A stretch of 64,000 bases of DNA. It comes from an uncultured Saprospiraceae bacterium (GTDB taxonomy: Bacteria > Bacteroidota > Bacteroidia > Chitinophagales > Saprospiraceae). The stretch covers positions 58,641-122,640 of the forward strand of contig CAJQRD010000002.1 in assembly GCA_905480605.1 (NCBI GenBank), written 5' to 3'. Below are positions 53,135-60,823 of this stretch, piece by piece. Positions within the stretch are counted from its first letter, which is position 1, and every line of letters starts with the position of its first letter. A program made the position numbers and the translations under genes. A model generated the notes under the pieces. That model was not told where the DNA came from and did not search any database. It was given only the letters and a program-made list of their open reading frames with translations.

Positions 53135-53563
53135 CTATTTTTTAAATTCTGTTTGCAAAGCAGCCCATAATGCTTTTTTATTATCGACGCTGGTTGCTAG
53201 TTTTTCGAGATTGTAACTCAATAAAACGGAAAATCTTTCTGTTTGATAAAAGGAGTTGGGTCTGAAGGAAGCATTAAAACAAATATCTTTTGGCATTAAA
53301 CCAAAACAAATTATATTCGTTACATTTTCAGGGACTGATTTTGAAATATTTATAGAATCTTCTGATTCTAGAGAAGTAATCAATGCATTTTGTCCATCAG
53401 TATAGCCAATTGCAGATAATATTTTGACCAATAGATCTTTGTATTGCATTAAATCTTGCTTTCGAGCCAAAACAAGTAAATTTTGTTTTGAATTTAACTG
53501 AAGATTTGAATCAATAGCTTCAGGAATATCGTAAATGTCAAAATCGTAAAACTGTTCTCTCAA
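53135..53563 (-). CDS. HolD (DNA polymerase III psi)-like protein, tentative
   Basis: A 142-residue cytosolic protein without recognised motifs. Its layout resembles the gamma-proteobacterial HolD (psi) subunit: an N-terminal segment leading to a strand (NLLVLARKQD), a helix with LLVKILSAIGYT, a middle strand (TNIICFGLMPKD), and a C-terminus of the type ...LATSVDNKKALWAALQTEFK, which parallels HolD's ...ARAALWQQI ending. Similarity is at pattern level only and could be convergent. The stop lies two bases before the rdgB ATG, so the two genes are probably cotranscribed. If correct, it would be a clamp-loader accessory subunit; otherwise it is an unknown DNA-metabolism protein. Confidence 0.55.
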   Translation of the reverse strand: MREQFYDFDIYDIPEAIDSNLQLNSKQNLLVLARKQDLMQYKDLLVKILSAIGYTDGQNALITSLESEDSINISKSVPENVTNIICFGLMPKDICFNASFRPNSFYQTERFSVLLSYNLEKLATSVDNKKALWAALQTEFKK

Positions 53564-53653
53564 AATAAAATTTTATAAAAAATAGGAAATTCCAAATTAT
53601 TTCTAAAAAAGAGCATAAAACAATGAACTTCAAAGAATTAAAATAAAAATAAG

Positions 53654-53661
53654 TAAATTTG
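53654..53661 (+). promoter_or_regulatory. Candidate -7 box for ilvE
   Basis: TAAATTTG matches TAnnTTTG and is 85 bp upstream of the ATG at 53747. No clear -33 element. Confidence 0.4.
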
Positions 53662-53746
53662 TGCATAAGGAGATAGAAAAGAAGAAACTAAACTATTAGT
53701 TTAACATTAAACCTCCAATAATTTCTCACCTAAAAAATATAACCAA

Positions 53747-54808
53747 ATGATAGATACTAGTTTTAAAATCACTAAAACCGAAAATTCAAAAATTTCTGAA
53801 TTAGATTTTAATAATATTCCTTTTGGTCGTGCATTCTCGGATCACATGTTTGTGGCTGATTATAAAGATGGACAATGGGGAGATATGCGTATAGAACCAT
53901 TTGGTAATTTCTCAATTCATCCTGCTAATATAGCATGGCATTACGGCCAATCTGTCTTCGAAGGCATGAAAGCAACTAAGGCAATTGATGGTACACCTAT
54001 GTTATTCAGACCTGAACAACATTCTATCAGAATAAATAAATCTGCAGAAAGACTTTGTATGCCAGCTTTCCCTGAGGATACATTCTTGGAGGCAGTTTAT
54101 GAATTGGTTAAATTGGATCAGGATTGGATTCCTAAAGATGAAGGCAGTGCACTATACTTGAGACCTTACATGATTGCAATGGATGAATTTATTGGTGTTC
54201 AAGTAGCAAAGACTTACAAGTTTATTATTTTTTGTTGCCCTGTTGGGCCTTACTACAGTAACGCTGTAAAGTTAAAAGCAGATGATAAGTTTATTCGAGC
54301 TGCTGAAGGCGGAACAGGTGAAGCAAAGGCTGCTGGTAATTATGCCGGTTCATTATATCCAGCGAAACTAGCGAAAGAAGAAGGTTTTGATCAAATTATG
54401 TGGTTAGATGCAAAAGATCATAAGAAGATTCAAGAAGTTGGGACAATGAATATTTTCTTTGTCATAAATGATACTATAATAACTCCCCCAACTTCTGGAA
54501 CAATTCTTAAAGGAATTACTAGAGATTCTGCTCTTCAAATTTTTGAAGCCAATGGTTACAAAGTAGACATCAGAGACTTAACTATTGATGAAGTAATGGC
54601 AGCAGGAAAAGATGGTTCTCTTCAGGAGGTTTTTGGAACAGGTACTGCGGCTGTTGTTGCAAACGTAAAAGAAATCGGTTACAAGGGTGATTCCATTACT
54701 TTAAACCCTGATAACTATAAGGTATCTCCATTTTTAAAGGATACAATAAATGGTTTGAGAAGTACACGTATTGAGGATACTTATGGGTGGACTGTTAGAG
54801 TTGTATAA
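53747..54808 (+). CDS. ilvE: Branched-chain amino-acid aminotransferase
   Basis: A 353-residue class IV PLP aminotransferase of the BCAT type that interconverts Val, Leu and Ile with their 2-keto acids. Landmarks: WHYGQSVFEGMKATK (about 64-78), LYLRPYMIAMDEFIGV, the Schiff-base lysine K194 in GEAKAAGNYAGSL, QEVGTMNIFFV and the C-terminal FGTGTAAVV loop that holds the cofactor phosphate. Length suits the eukaryote-like, large-subgroup BCAT found in Bacteroidota. The start is supported by a possible -7 box upstream and by family length. A terminator follows at 54865. Identity is firm. Confidence 0.95.
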   Translation: MIDTSFKITKTENSKISELDFNNIPFGRAFSDHMFVADYKDGQWGDMRIEPFGNFSIHPANIAWHYGQSVFEGMKATKAIDGTPMLFRPEQHSIRINKSAERLCMPAFPEDTFLEAVYELVKLDQDWIPKDEGSALYLRPYMIAMDEFIGVQVAKTYKFIIFCCPVGPYYSNAVKLKADDKFIRAAEGGTGEAKAAGNYAGSLYPAKLAKEEGFDQIMWLDAKDHKKIQEVGTMNIFFVINDTIITPPTSGTILKGITRDSALQIFEANGYKVDIRDLTIDEVMAAGKDGSLQEVFGTGTAAVVANVKEIGYKGDSITLNPDNYKVSPFLKDTINGLRSTRIEDTYGWTVRVV

Positions 54809-54864
54809 TTAAAAAATAAAATTTAGTGCTTTTAAAAGTACTGAGGATTTAAGGAAATATATTT

Positions 54865-54893
54865 AGGGCTGTGATTTATCATGGTCCTTTTTT
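54865..54893 (+). terminator. Rho-independent terminator of ilvE
   Basis: The stem AGGGCTGTGAT / ATCATGGTCCT (with G-T pairs) is followed by T7, about 57 bp beyond the stop. Confidence 0.7.
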
Positions 54894-55016
54894 ATGAACT
54901 TATGGCACAAAGAGAGCAAACTTTAGACACAGCGTTTAAAGGTCTGAGATTAGGTAATTGGATCATTGTTAGCATTAGAGCATTCTAGCTTCGTTGGTAC
55001 AGCAACATTGTCAAAA

Positions 55017-55047
55017 TAAAAAAAGAGGCCACCAAATTGATGACCTC
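55017..55047 (-). terminator. Rho-independent terminator for the secreted hydrolase operon
   Basis: On the reverse strand GAGGTCATCA, a short loop, TGGTGGCCTC (with U-G pairs) and a T-run, 30 bp beyond the stop at 55077. T-run on both sides, so it may act both ways. Confidence 0.75.
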
Positions 55048-55076
55048 TATTTTTTTTATTCCAATGTGGAAGTTAC

Positions 55077-56714
55077 TTATTTGATTACTATCTGAGAAGT
55101 TGTTACACCTTCTTCAAATCTGATTTGCATATTATACATACCAGCCATTAAGTCGCCTTTGTCAAATTGGAAATTATTTCTATTGATATTTCTTTCTGCT
55201 CTAACCAATTGACCTTTGATATCATAAACCAAAATGTCAACCATGTTCTTATCACCTGTAGTTACATTAGCTACATTTGAAATTGGGTTAGGAAAAACAT
55301 TTACAAATGAATTGTCTAATAGTTCCTCAACTGCAGATGTGAAATTAGCTGCACATGGCAAATCTAAAGCTACACATGCTCTTGGCAAAATGTATCCCAA
55401 TATATCATCAAGATTAGCTCTTGATTTTGCAGCAGACATATTTTCATTAAGAATTAAACCTTGCTCATGAAATGTACCTCCTGTTGGGTATGGTAATACA
55501 TTCCAAGGCAATCCAATTGGAGAGATTGCAGCTGGATCCCACCAGTTGATTACAACACCTTCGTCAAGTCCTAATGAGTTAGCAGGTCTAATAAAAGGAA
55601 ATACACCTTCATAATAAGGATGCCCCGCAGTTGCAGAGTTATCGATAGCTACTTGTGTAATTGCATCATTAAATGTTGCATTTTTCCAGATACTGTTCAA
55701 TCCTGCAGCTTCTTGTGCTGAACCAATTGCCTGAGCCCCTTGAACCTGTACAATTGGATCACCTGTTGTAGGTACAATTAGTACAGCGTCATCGTATGGC
55801 GCAAACATATCAAAAGGAGACTGAACCGAAAGAATAGGTGTAGTATTATCATTTAACCATGAAATATCACCTATTGCACCACCAACATTTACACAAAGAT
55901 TAAAATCATTTGAGAATCCTGCGTAATTAGAATAATTGGTTGTGTCACCTGGAGGTAAACCAAAACCTACTGAAGAACCATCAAGAGGTGTAACTGTTTC
56001 AACTTCTCCATTAATATCTCCATGAAATGCTTCGATAATCATCGGTGTTTCAACTACTCCATCCCCATTAGTATCCAAAAGAAATTTACCCGGTCCATTT
56101 GTAGTTTGTACTATCTCACCATATTGAGATAAACCAACCATACCCAAAACTAAGTAACCACCTGTTCCAACACCGAAAGCAGTAATTCTTTCTGAATCAA
56201 TATTCCATTCGTTAGAACCCGCTGCATCCGATCTGAAGTACCTAATAGCATTTCTACCATCCTGTAAGCCTCTGTAAGCTGCCTGAATCAGACCTAGAGC
56301 TCTTACGGGTTGAGAATCAGCAAGTGGATTCCATCCTAATCTATAATCAACAGATGCTGCAACATAACCTCTTCTTGCCAATCTGTTACAAATTTCAACA
56401 ACAGAAGAATCTTGTCTTGTTCCTGCTATTTGGCCATTTGTAACATTAGGTAAAAAATTACCTGTGTGAAAAACAAGAACCAAGGGACGCGCTGTTTCTG
56501 TATCTCCAGTTGGCTGATAAACGTCCAACAGCAAAGATTCTGGAACAACTTCCATCTCACTTGGCAATGTTAATACTGTACCATTAACTCCGTATTCTAC
56601 GGCAGTTGTAACGGTAACGTCTGTGAATACCTCATCAAGGTATCTGTCTTGCGCATTTACAGAAATTGCAAATACACATAATAATAAAAGTGTAAAAATA
56701 TTTTTCATAAGCAT
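55077..56714 (-). CDS. Secreted alpha/beta-hydrolase-like protein with T9SS sorting domain, nucleophile missing
   Basis: A 545-residue secreted protein (signal peptide MLMKNIFTLLLLCVFAISVN, then AQ). Residues about 60-420 resemble a carboxylesterase/BD-FAE-like alpha/beta hydrolase: LLLDVYQPTGDTE, ARPLVLVFHTGNF (oxyanion side), GYVAASVDYRLGWNP, and a nucleophile-elbow position AFGVGTGGYLV. There the normal GxSxG serine is replaced: G183 occupies the serine position. No other obvious nucleophile is in place, so it is probably not an active esterase. The C-terminus (FVNVFPNPISNVANVTTGDK ... MYNMQIRFEEGVTTSQIVIK) is a T9SS type A sorting domain. The gene starts 47 bp after the TonB receptor, so the two are cotranscribed; the product is likely its surface-exposed partner. 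The second possible start is the ATG at 56708. Confidence 0.75.
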   Translation of the reverse strand: MLMKNIFTLLLLCVFAISVNAQDRYLDEVFTDVTVTTAVEYGVNGTVLTLPSEMEVVPESLLLDVYQPTGDTETARPLVLVFHTGNFLPNVTNGQIAGTRQDSSVVEICNRLARRGYVAASVDYRLGWNPLADSQPVRALGLIQAAYRGLQDGRNAIRYFRSDAAGSNEWNIDSERITAFGVGTGGYLVLGMVGLSQYGEIVQTTNGPGKFLLDTNGDGVVETPMIIEAFHGDINGEVETVTPLDGSSVGFGLPPGDTTNYSNYAGFSNDFNLCVNVGGAIGDISWLNDNTTPILSVQSPFDMFAPYDDAVLIVPTTGDPIVQVQGAQAIGSAQEAAGLNSIWKNATFNDAITQVAIDNSATAGHPYYEGVFPFIRPANSLGLDEGVVINWWDPAAISPIGLPWNVLPYPTGGTFHEQGLILNENMSAAKSRANLDDILGYILPRACVALDLPCAANFTSAVEELLDNSFVNVFPNPISNVANVTTGDKNMVDILVYDIKGQLVRAERNINRNNFQFDKGDLMAGMYNMQIRFEEGVTTSQIVIK

Positions 56715-56761
56715 AAATTTATTGAATATTATAGTGTTTTTTAATGTGTTTTTTATGGTGT

Positions 56762-59557
56762 CTAATTGCCATAAGTAAATGTTATATATCCTAACCTACC
56801 TATTCTAGGTCCCCCAAATGTCTGAAAATTCTGCTTATCTAGTATATTAGAAGCACCAATTTTTAACGTAGAGTTAATATTTGGCAATCCAAAGCTTACT
56901 TGAGCATCAACCATATCGTAAGTTGGAATAAATCCTGTAAACTGTGGAGAACCTTCAAAAATAAACCCTTGAATCCATTTATACTTGACATTGAATGATA
57001 CGTTTTTCACGCCAAGGACAGTTAATTTTCTTGCACCAACACCAAAATTAAATTTATGTTCTGGTGTATTAAATGCAGGAATAATAGGGTCATCAAGTTC
57101 AGTATTAAGTTTATTCCATGAATAATTTCCATTTAAAGTAAAAAATTCATTCATAAAATAATTCAAACCTATTGAGAATCCTTGAGTTGTAACCGTATTT
57201 TTAGAATTGGCCGCGTATCTAAATATATCAACATTTAAAGGCAGATTTGTTGCTTGATCAAAAGTAGCATCAGCTCCAATATTAAAGCCAAGGAAATTAT
57301 CATAAATACTATAGTAATATCCGCCATCTACAAATAATTTATCAAAAAGTGTTGATCTAAAACCTACTTCAAAAGTTTTAACTTCTTCTGGTCTTACTGG
57401 GTCAATATCAAAGAATTCTAATTGAGCAATACCTGGGGCATTGAAAAAATCAACAAGTGATTCTATTGTAATTAAATCTTGTACACCATTTAAATTACCA
57501 GACAAGGTCGCTCTTCCAACGTCCAAAAATAAATACTGATCAGACAACGTAGGATTTCTAATAGCTGACGAGAAGGATAATCTAAAGAATTGGTTTTGAG
57601 ATGGTGTATATACCAATGATGCAGCTGGAGAGAATAACCAATTAAAGTTTTCATTCTTATCAGCTCTTGCTGTTACCTGAACTTTCATTTTATTGTCAGC
57701 AAGCAATGACTTTTGAATTCCCCCATAAATACCAAACTCTTTATTGGTAATACTAATCCCAGAAGTATCTGAGAATACTGTTCCATTTGACTTAGGGTTA
57801 TACATTCGAACATTCGATCCCACTCTAATATGGTCAGCCCATGTTGGTGTAAACTTATATTCGCCATGCACATGATACAACGCTGAATTATCAAAAAACC
57901 TCGTTCCTCCTTCTTCGCCCCTAAAAGCATTGGTAATTCGATCAAATTCCTGTTGAAACCTTTCTGTTCCAGGTTCAAAGAAAGCCACCGACTGAGAACT
58001 TCCTTGCCCAGGGCCATTTGCAAAATCTGCAGCCTCATTATGGTAGCCTTGTAATAAAGTATTATTATCTGCTAACCATTGATTTGCGCCTTCAACATCA
58101 AAAGAAGTGACAACCACACCATCTACAAAGTCAACCATCAACTTAGGAAATTCAGATTCATCTATTTTTGGTTTGATCGTATTTAACCAATAATCATTAT
58201 AATCGATTGACCATTCACGATTTTCTTTTGCGGCATCAAGTAATTCCAGAGCTGTAAAATATGGATCATAAGAATCCCCTGCACCTGTTCTAGTCGTATA
58301 TGCTCTCAAGAAGAATTTATTCTTTTTTCTGTATTCAAGTCTGTTTTGCAAAAAGGTAATCCCCTTTAAACTAAATCTGTTATCTCCTTGGTAAACAGTT
58401 GTTCCAGAACCATAACTTGTATTAAAAATAATCTCAGGTGATTGCTCTTCAAGATCTGGTTTTGTTTTAAAGTGAAAAGCTGCATTGGCTTTATAATTTC
58501 TAGTGTTGTAGTCAACCAAATCTATTTCATTATAACCTTTTCGATAATAAATTCCTTGAATTGATTGTGACAGAGGAAAAGTAGAAAAATCATTACCTCT
58601 TTGATATTCATCACCATAAGTATTTATACCATCATGACCACCTGGGTTAGTAGAGTCGACTCTTGAACCATCAATTGGGTCATAATTATCTGCCTCCCAA
58701 TCATTTGCTCTCAGTGCCTCAAGATTTATCTTGTATGCAAATACATCATTTCCATCTTTATTTTGAATAGCTTGAGCCCAACGTACCGCTGCATTTAGCA
58801 TGTTACGTTCACCAACTTTTACCATTGCTGAAAGTCCATTATGAAAAAATGGATCTTTGGTTTCCATACTGATTACACCATTAAATGCGTTGGGGCCATA
58901 GAATGCTGAACTTGCACCCACAATTATTTCAACCTTATTTACATCTAGCTCTGATGAGCCTAAGAAATTACCAAGTGAAAAGTTTAATCCAGGGGCTTGG
59001 TTATCTATGCCATCAATAATCTGGAGTGATCTTACCGGACTGGTACTATTAAACCCTCTTGTATTAACAACTTTAAATCCCAAACTCGCTGCTGTCAAAT
59101 CAACTCCTTTAAGCGAACCTAATCCATCATAAAAGTTGGCCGCAGGCGTTTCTTTAATTGCAATAATATCCAAAGCTTCAATTGTCAATGGAGATTCCTT
59201 TTGCTTATCAGAAATTCGACTTCCTTTCACCACAATTTCTTCCAAAACAGCTGCATCTTCAGACAATACGATTGTAAGGCGCTTATTCTCAATCACTTCG
59301 ATTTCTTTATCGGCATACCCAATGTAAGAAACGATGAAAGTTAATGGCAAAGCTCGCTCTGTCTTTATTTCAAAACTACCATCCCAATCTGATGTAGTTC
59401 CTTCTGCAGTGCCCTTAAATATAATATTAGCTCCAATTATTGGATCGTTGTAAGCTGCATCTAAAACTACCCCTTTAATAACTGTCTGTGCATTTAGGTT
59501 TGAAGTTGAAAAGCCTAAAAACAAGGCAAAAGAGATCAAAATAGTATGTTTTTCCAT
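56762..59557 (-). CDS. TonB-dependent receptor with carboxypeptidase-like domain, first gene of a pair
   Basis: A 931-residue outer-membrane receptor: signal peptide MEKHTILISFALFLGFSTSN to about 23, a carboxypeptidase regulatory-like domain (IKGVVLDAAYNDPIIGANII), a plug (TRGFNSTSPVRSLQIIDGID, NKVEIIVGASSAFYGPNAFN) and a long barrel ending GYITFTYGN. Plug and barrel are the type seen in large Bacteroidota receptors without SusD. The gene downstream encodes a secreted T9SS-sorted hydrolase-like protein 47 bp away, an unusual pairing that could form a ligand-capture system on the cell surface. Substrate not deducible. No outer regulator or anti-sigma factor is nearby, and no TonB N-terminal signalling domain is seen. 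Confidence 0.86.
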   Translation of the reverse strand: MEKHTILISFALFLGFSTSNLNAQTVIKGVVLDAAYNDPIIGANIIFKGTAEGTTSDWDGSFEIKTERALPLTFIVSYIGYADKEIEVIENKRLTIVLSEDAAVLEEIVVKGSRISDKQKESPLTIEALDIIAIKETPAANFYDGLGSLKGVDLTAASLGFKVVNTRGFNSTSPVRSLQIIDGIDNQAPGLNFSLGNFLGSSELDVNKVEIIVGASSAFYGPNAFNGVISMETKDPFFHNGLSAMVKVGERNMLNAAVRWAQAIQNKDGNDVFAYKINLEALRANDWEADNYDPIDGSRVDSTNPGGHDGINTYGDEYQRGNDFSTFPLSQSIQGIYYRKGYNEIDLVDYNTRNYKANAAFHFKTKPDLEEQSPEIIFNTSYGSGTTVYQGDNRFSLKGITFLQNRLEYRKKNKFFLRAYTTRTGAGDSYDPYFTALELLDAAKENREWSIDYNDYWLNTIKPKIDESEFPKLMVDFVDGVVVTSFDVEGANQWLADNNTLLQGYHNEAADFANGPGQGSSQSVAFFEPGTERFQQEFDRITNAFRGEEGGTRFFDNSALYHVHGEYKFTPTWADHIRVGSNVRMYNPKSNGTVFSDTSGISITNKEFGIYGGIQKSLLADNKMKVQVTARADKNENFNWLFSPAASLVYTPSQNQFFRLSFSSAIRNPTLSDQYLFLDVGRATLSGNLNGVQDLITIESLVDFFNAPGIAQLEFFDIDPVRPEEVKTFEVGFRSTLFDKLFVDGGYYYSIYDNFLGFNIGADATFDQATNLPLNVDIFRYAANSKNTVTTQGFSIGLNYFMNEFFTLNGNYSWNKLNTELDDPIIPAFNTPEHKFNFGVGARKLTVLGVKNVSFNVKYKWIQGFIFEGSPQFTGFIPTYDMVDAQVSFGLPNINSTLKIGASNILDKQNFQTFGGPRIGRLGYITFTYGN

Positions 59558-59855
59558 AAAGATGTTTTCTGTTTTTTTATTCTATGTAATAATAGAAAAA
59601 AATATCAATTTTCAGTAAGAAAGAATTATTAATTTTCATATAGTCACAGCAGGGCAAATTTAAACAACAATTTTGTAAAATAGAAGAATATTTGATGCTA
59701 AATCAGTCTTTTTGCAGAATATTTAATAAAAAAAATAAATGTTTCTTCTAGAAAATTTCATAAAATATGGTAATTAGAAAAAAAAAAGAGAAGCAGCCTT
59801 ATTAATTTGTACTACAAAAGGATAATTAATAAAAAATTATACCACTCAAAAATCA
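59558..59855. other. AT-rich spacer without gene
   Basis: 298 bases between the TonB receptor start and the glycosyltransferase stop. Very AT-rich, with no reading frame, hairpin or repeat that I trust. Confidence 0.6.
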
Positions 59856-60731
59856 TTAAAGATCATTATAGCAGATGTATTTATAAAGATCTAAATAATA
59901 AATACTTGGATTTTCAGAAAGTAAATTTTGCTCAATCTTTACCTTATTCTTCCTACAATAGGATTTGACAAGCCTTTCTATTTTATATTTTTTTAGATTA
60001 TCTTGAAAAGTCATTAATCTAGTTTGTATAACTACACCAGGTTTATTTATTACCCTCAAATTTTGAATCGCTTTTTTTGCTTTTTTCAAAAACACTTCCT
60101 TCTTTTCAAGGCCAAGATGTTCTAGCTCATTGTCTATATGCTTGATTGCTACTCCTTTATTGTATAAGTATTTAGCCCATAGCAGGTCTTCATAACCATA
60201 TCCTTCGACTGCTTCATCAAATTGATATTTGATCACGAGATCTCTCTTCACTAAAAAGTTATTGGAATGAAAAAAAACAATAGCATTTTTATTTCGATAC
60301 TTGGCTTTTTTAGATTCTCTCTTAGTTCCATAAAGCCAATGCAGCTTTTTACTCATTGCTCTTGGTGCTTTTGGGGAATACACACGACCTCCGGAGATAA
60401 CTTCGTAATCATTAATGTACTCTAGATAAGTAGCTATAAAATCCTTTTTTATAATTTTAGAATCACAATCCAAAAATAGGAGATTATCAAATGCCGCTGA
60501 CTTAGCCAACCAATTCCTAATCCTGGCTCTTCCTAAATTTTCAGAAAGTTCAGTATAATTGATTCCGAAAAAACTCCCAAGAATAGAGTTTTCATACTTA
60601 ATTTTTGGCTGTGATCCATCATCAAAACATAGAATCTCATATATAATTTGTGCTTTGTCACATTGCTTTTTAAGCGTTTTAACAAGCTTTACGACTTTAT
60701 AATTATAGATTGGAATGAGAATAGATAACAT
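59856..60731 (-). CDS. Family 2 (GT-A) glycosyltransferase
   Basis: A 291-residue glycosyltransferase with GT-A fold. The nucleotide-binding part is MLSILIPIYNYKVVKLVKTL and ILCFDDGSQ, the DxD-type metal motif is LLFLDCDSK (about 92-100), and a C-terminal acceptor region has FDEAVEGYGYEDLLWAKYLY, a motif of chondroitin-polymerase-like transferases (GT2, EDLLW). It lacks membrane segments, so it acts at the inner face of the membrane or in the cytosol on lipid-linked or protein acceptors. The acceptor is unknown. It is divergent from the radical SAM gene, 92 bp away; no other glycan gene is in the window. Confidence 0.82.
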   Translation of the reverse strand: MLSILIPIYNYKVVKLVKTLKKQCDKAQIIYEILCFDDGSQPKIKYENSILGSFFGINYTELSENLGRARIRNWLAKSAAFDNLLFLDCDSKIIKKDFIATYLEYINDYEVISGGRVYSPKAPRAMSKKLHWLYGTKRESKKAKYRNKNAIVFFHSNNFLVKRDLVIKYQFDEAVEGYGYEDLLWAKYLYNKGVAIKHIDNELEHLGLEKKEVFLKKAKKAIQNLRVINKPGVVIQTRLMTFQDNLKKYKIERLVKSYCRKNKVKIEQNLLSENPSIYYLDLYKYICYNDL

Positions 60732-60823
60732 GTCGTAAAGTAATTAATAATTTATCATTAATATTTAATAATTGGTGCATTAATTAAATATTATCATCTT
60801 TGATTTCAATTGAATAATATTAC

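Noticed and set aside
54902..54988. A 28-residue forward frame (MAQREQTLDTAFKGLRLGNW...) after the ilvE terminator.
   Set aside because: Too short, no hydrophobic or conserved pattern, and it lies beyond a terminator with no start signal.
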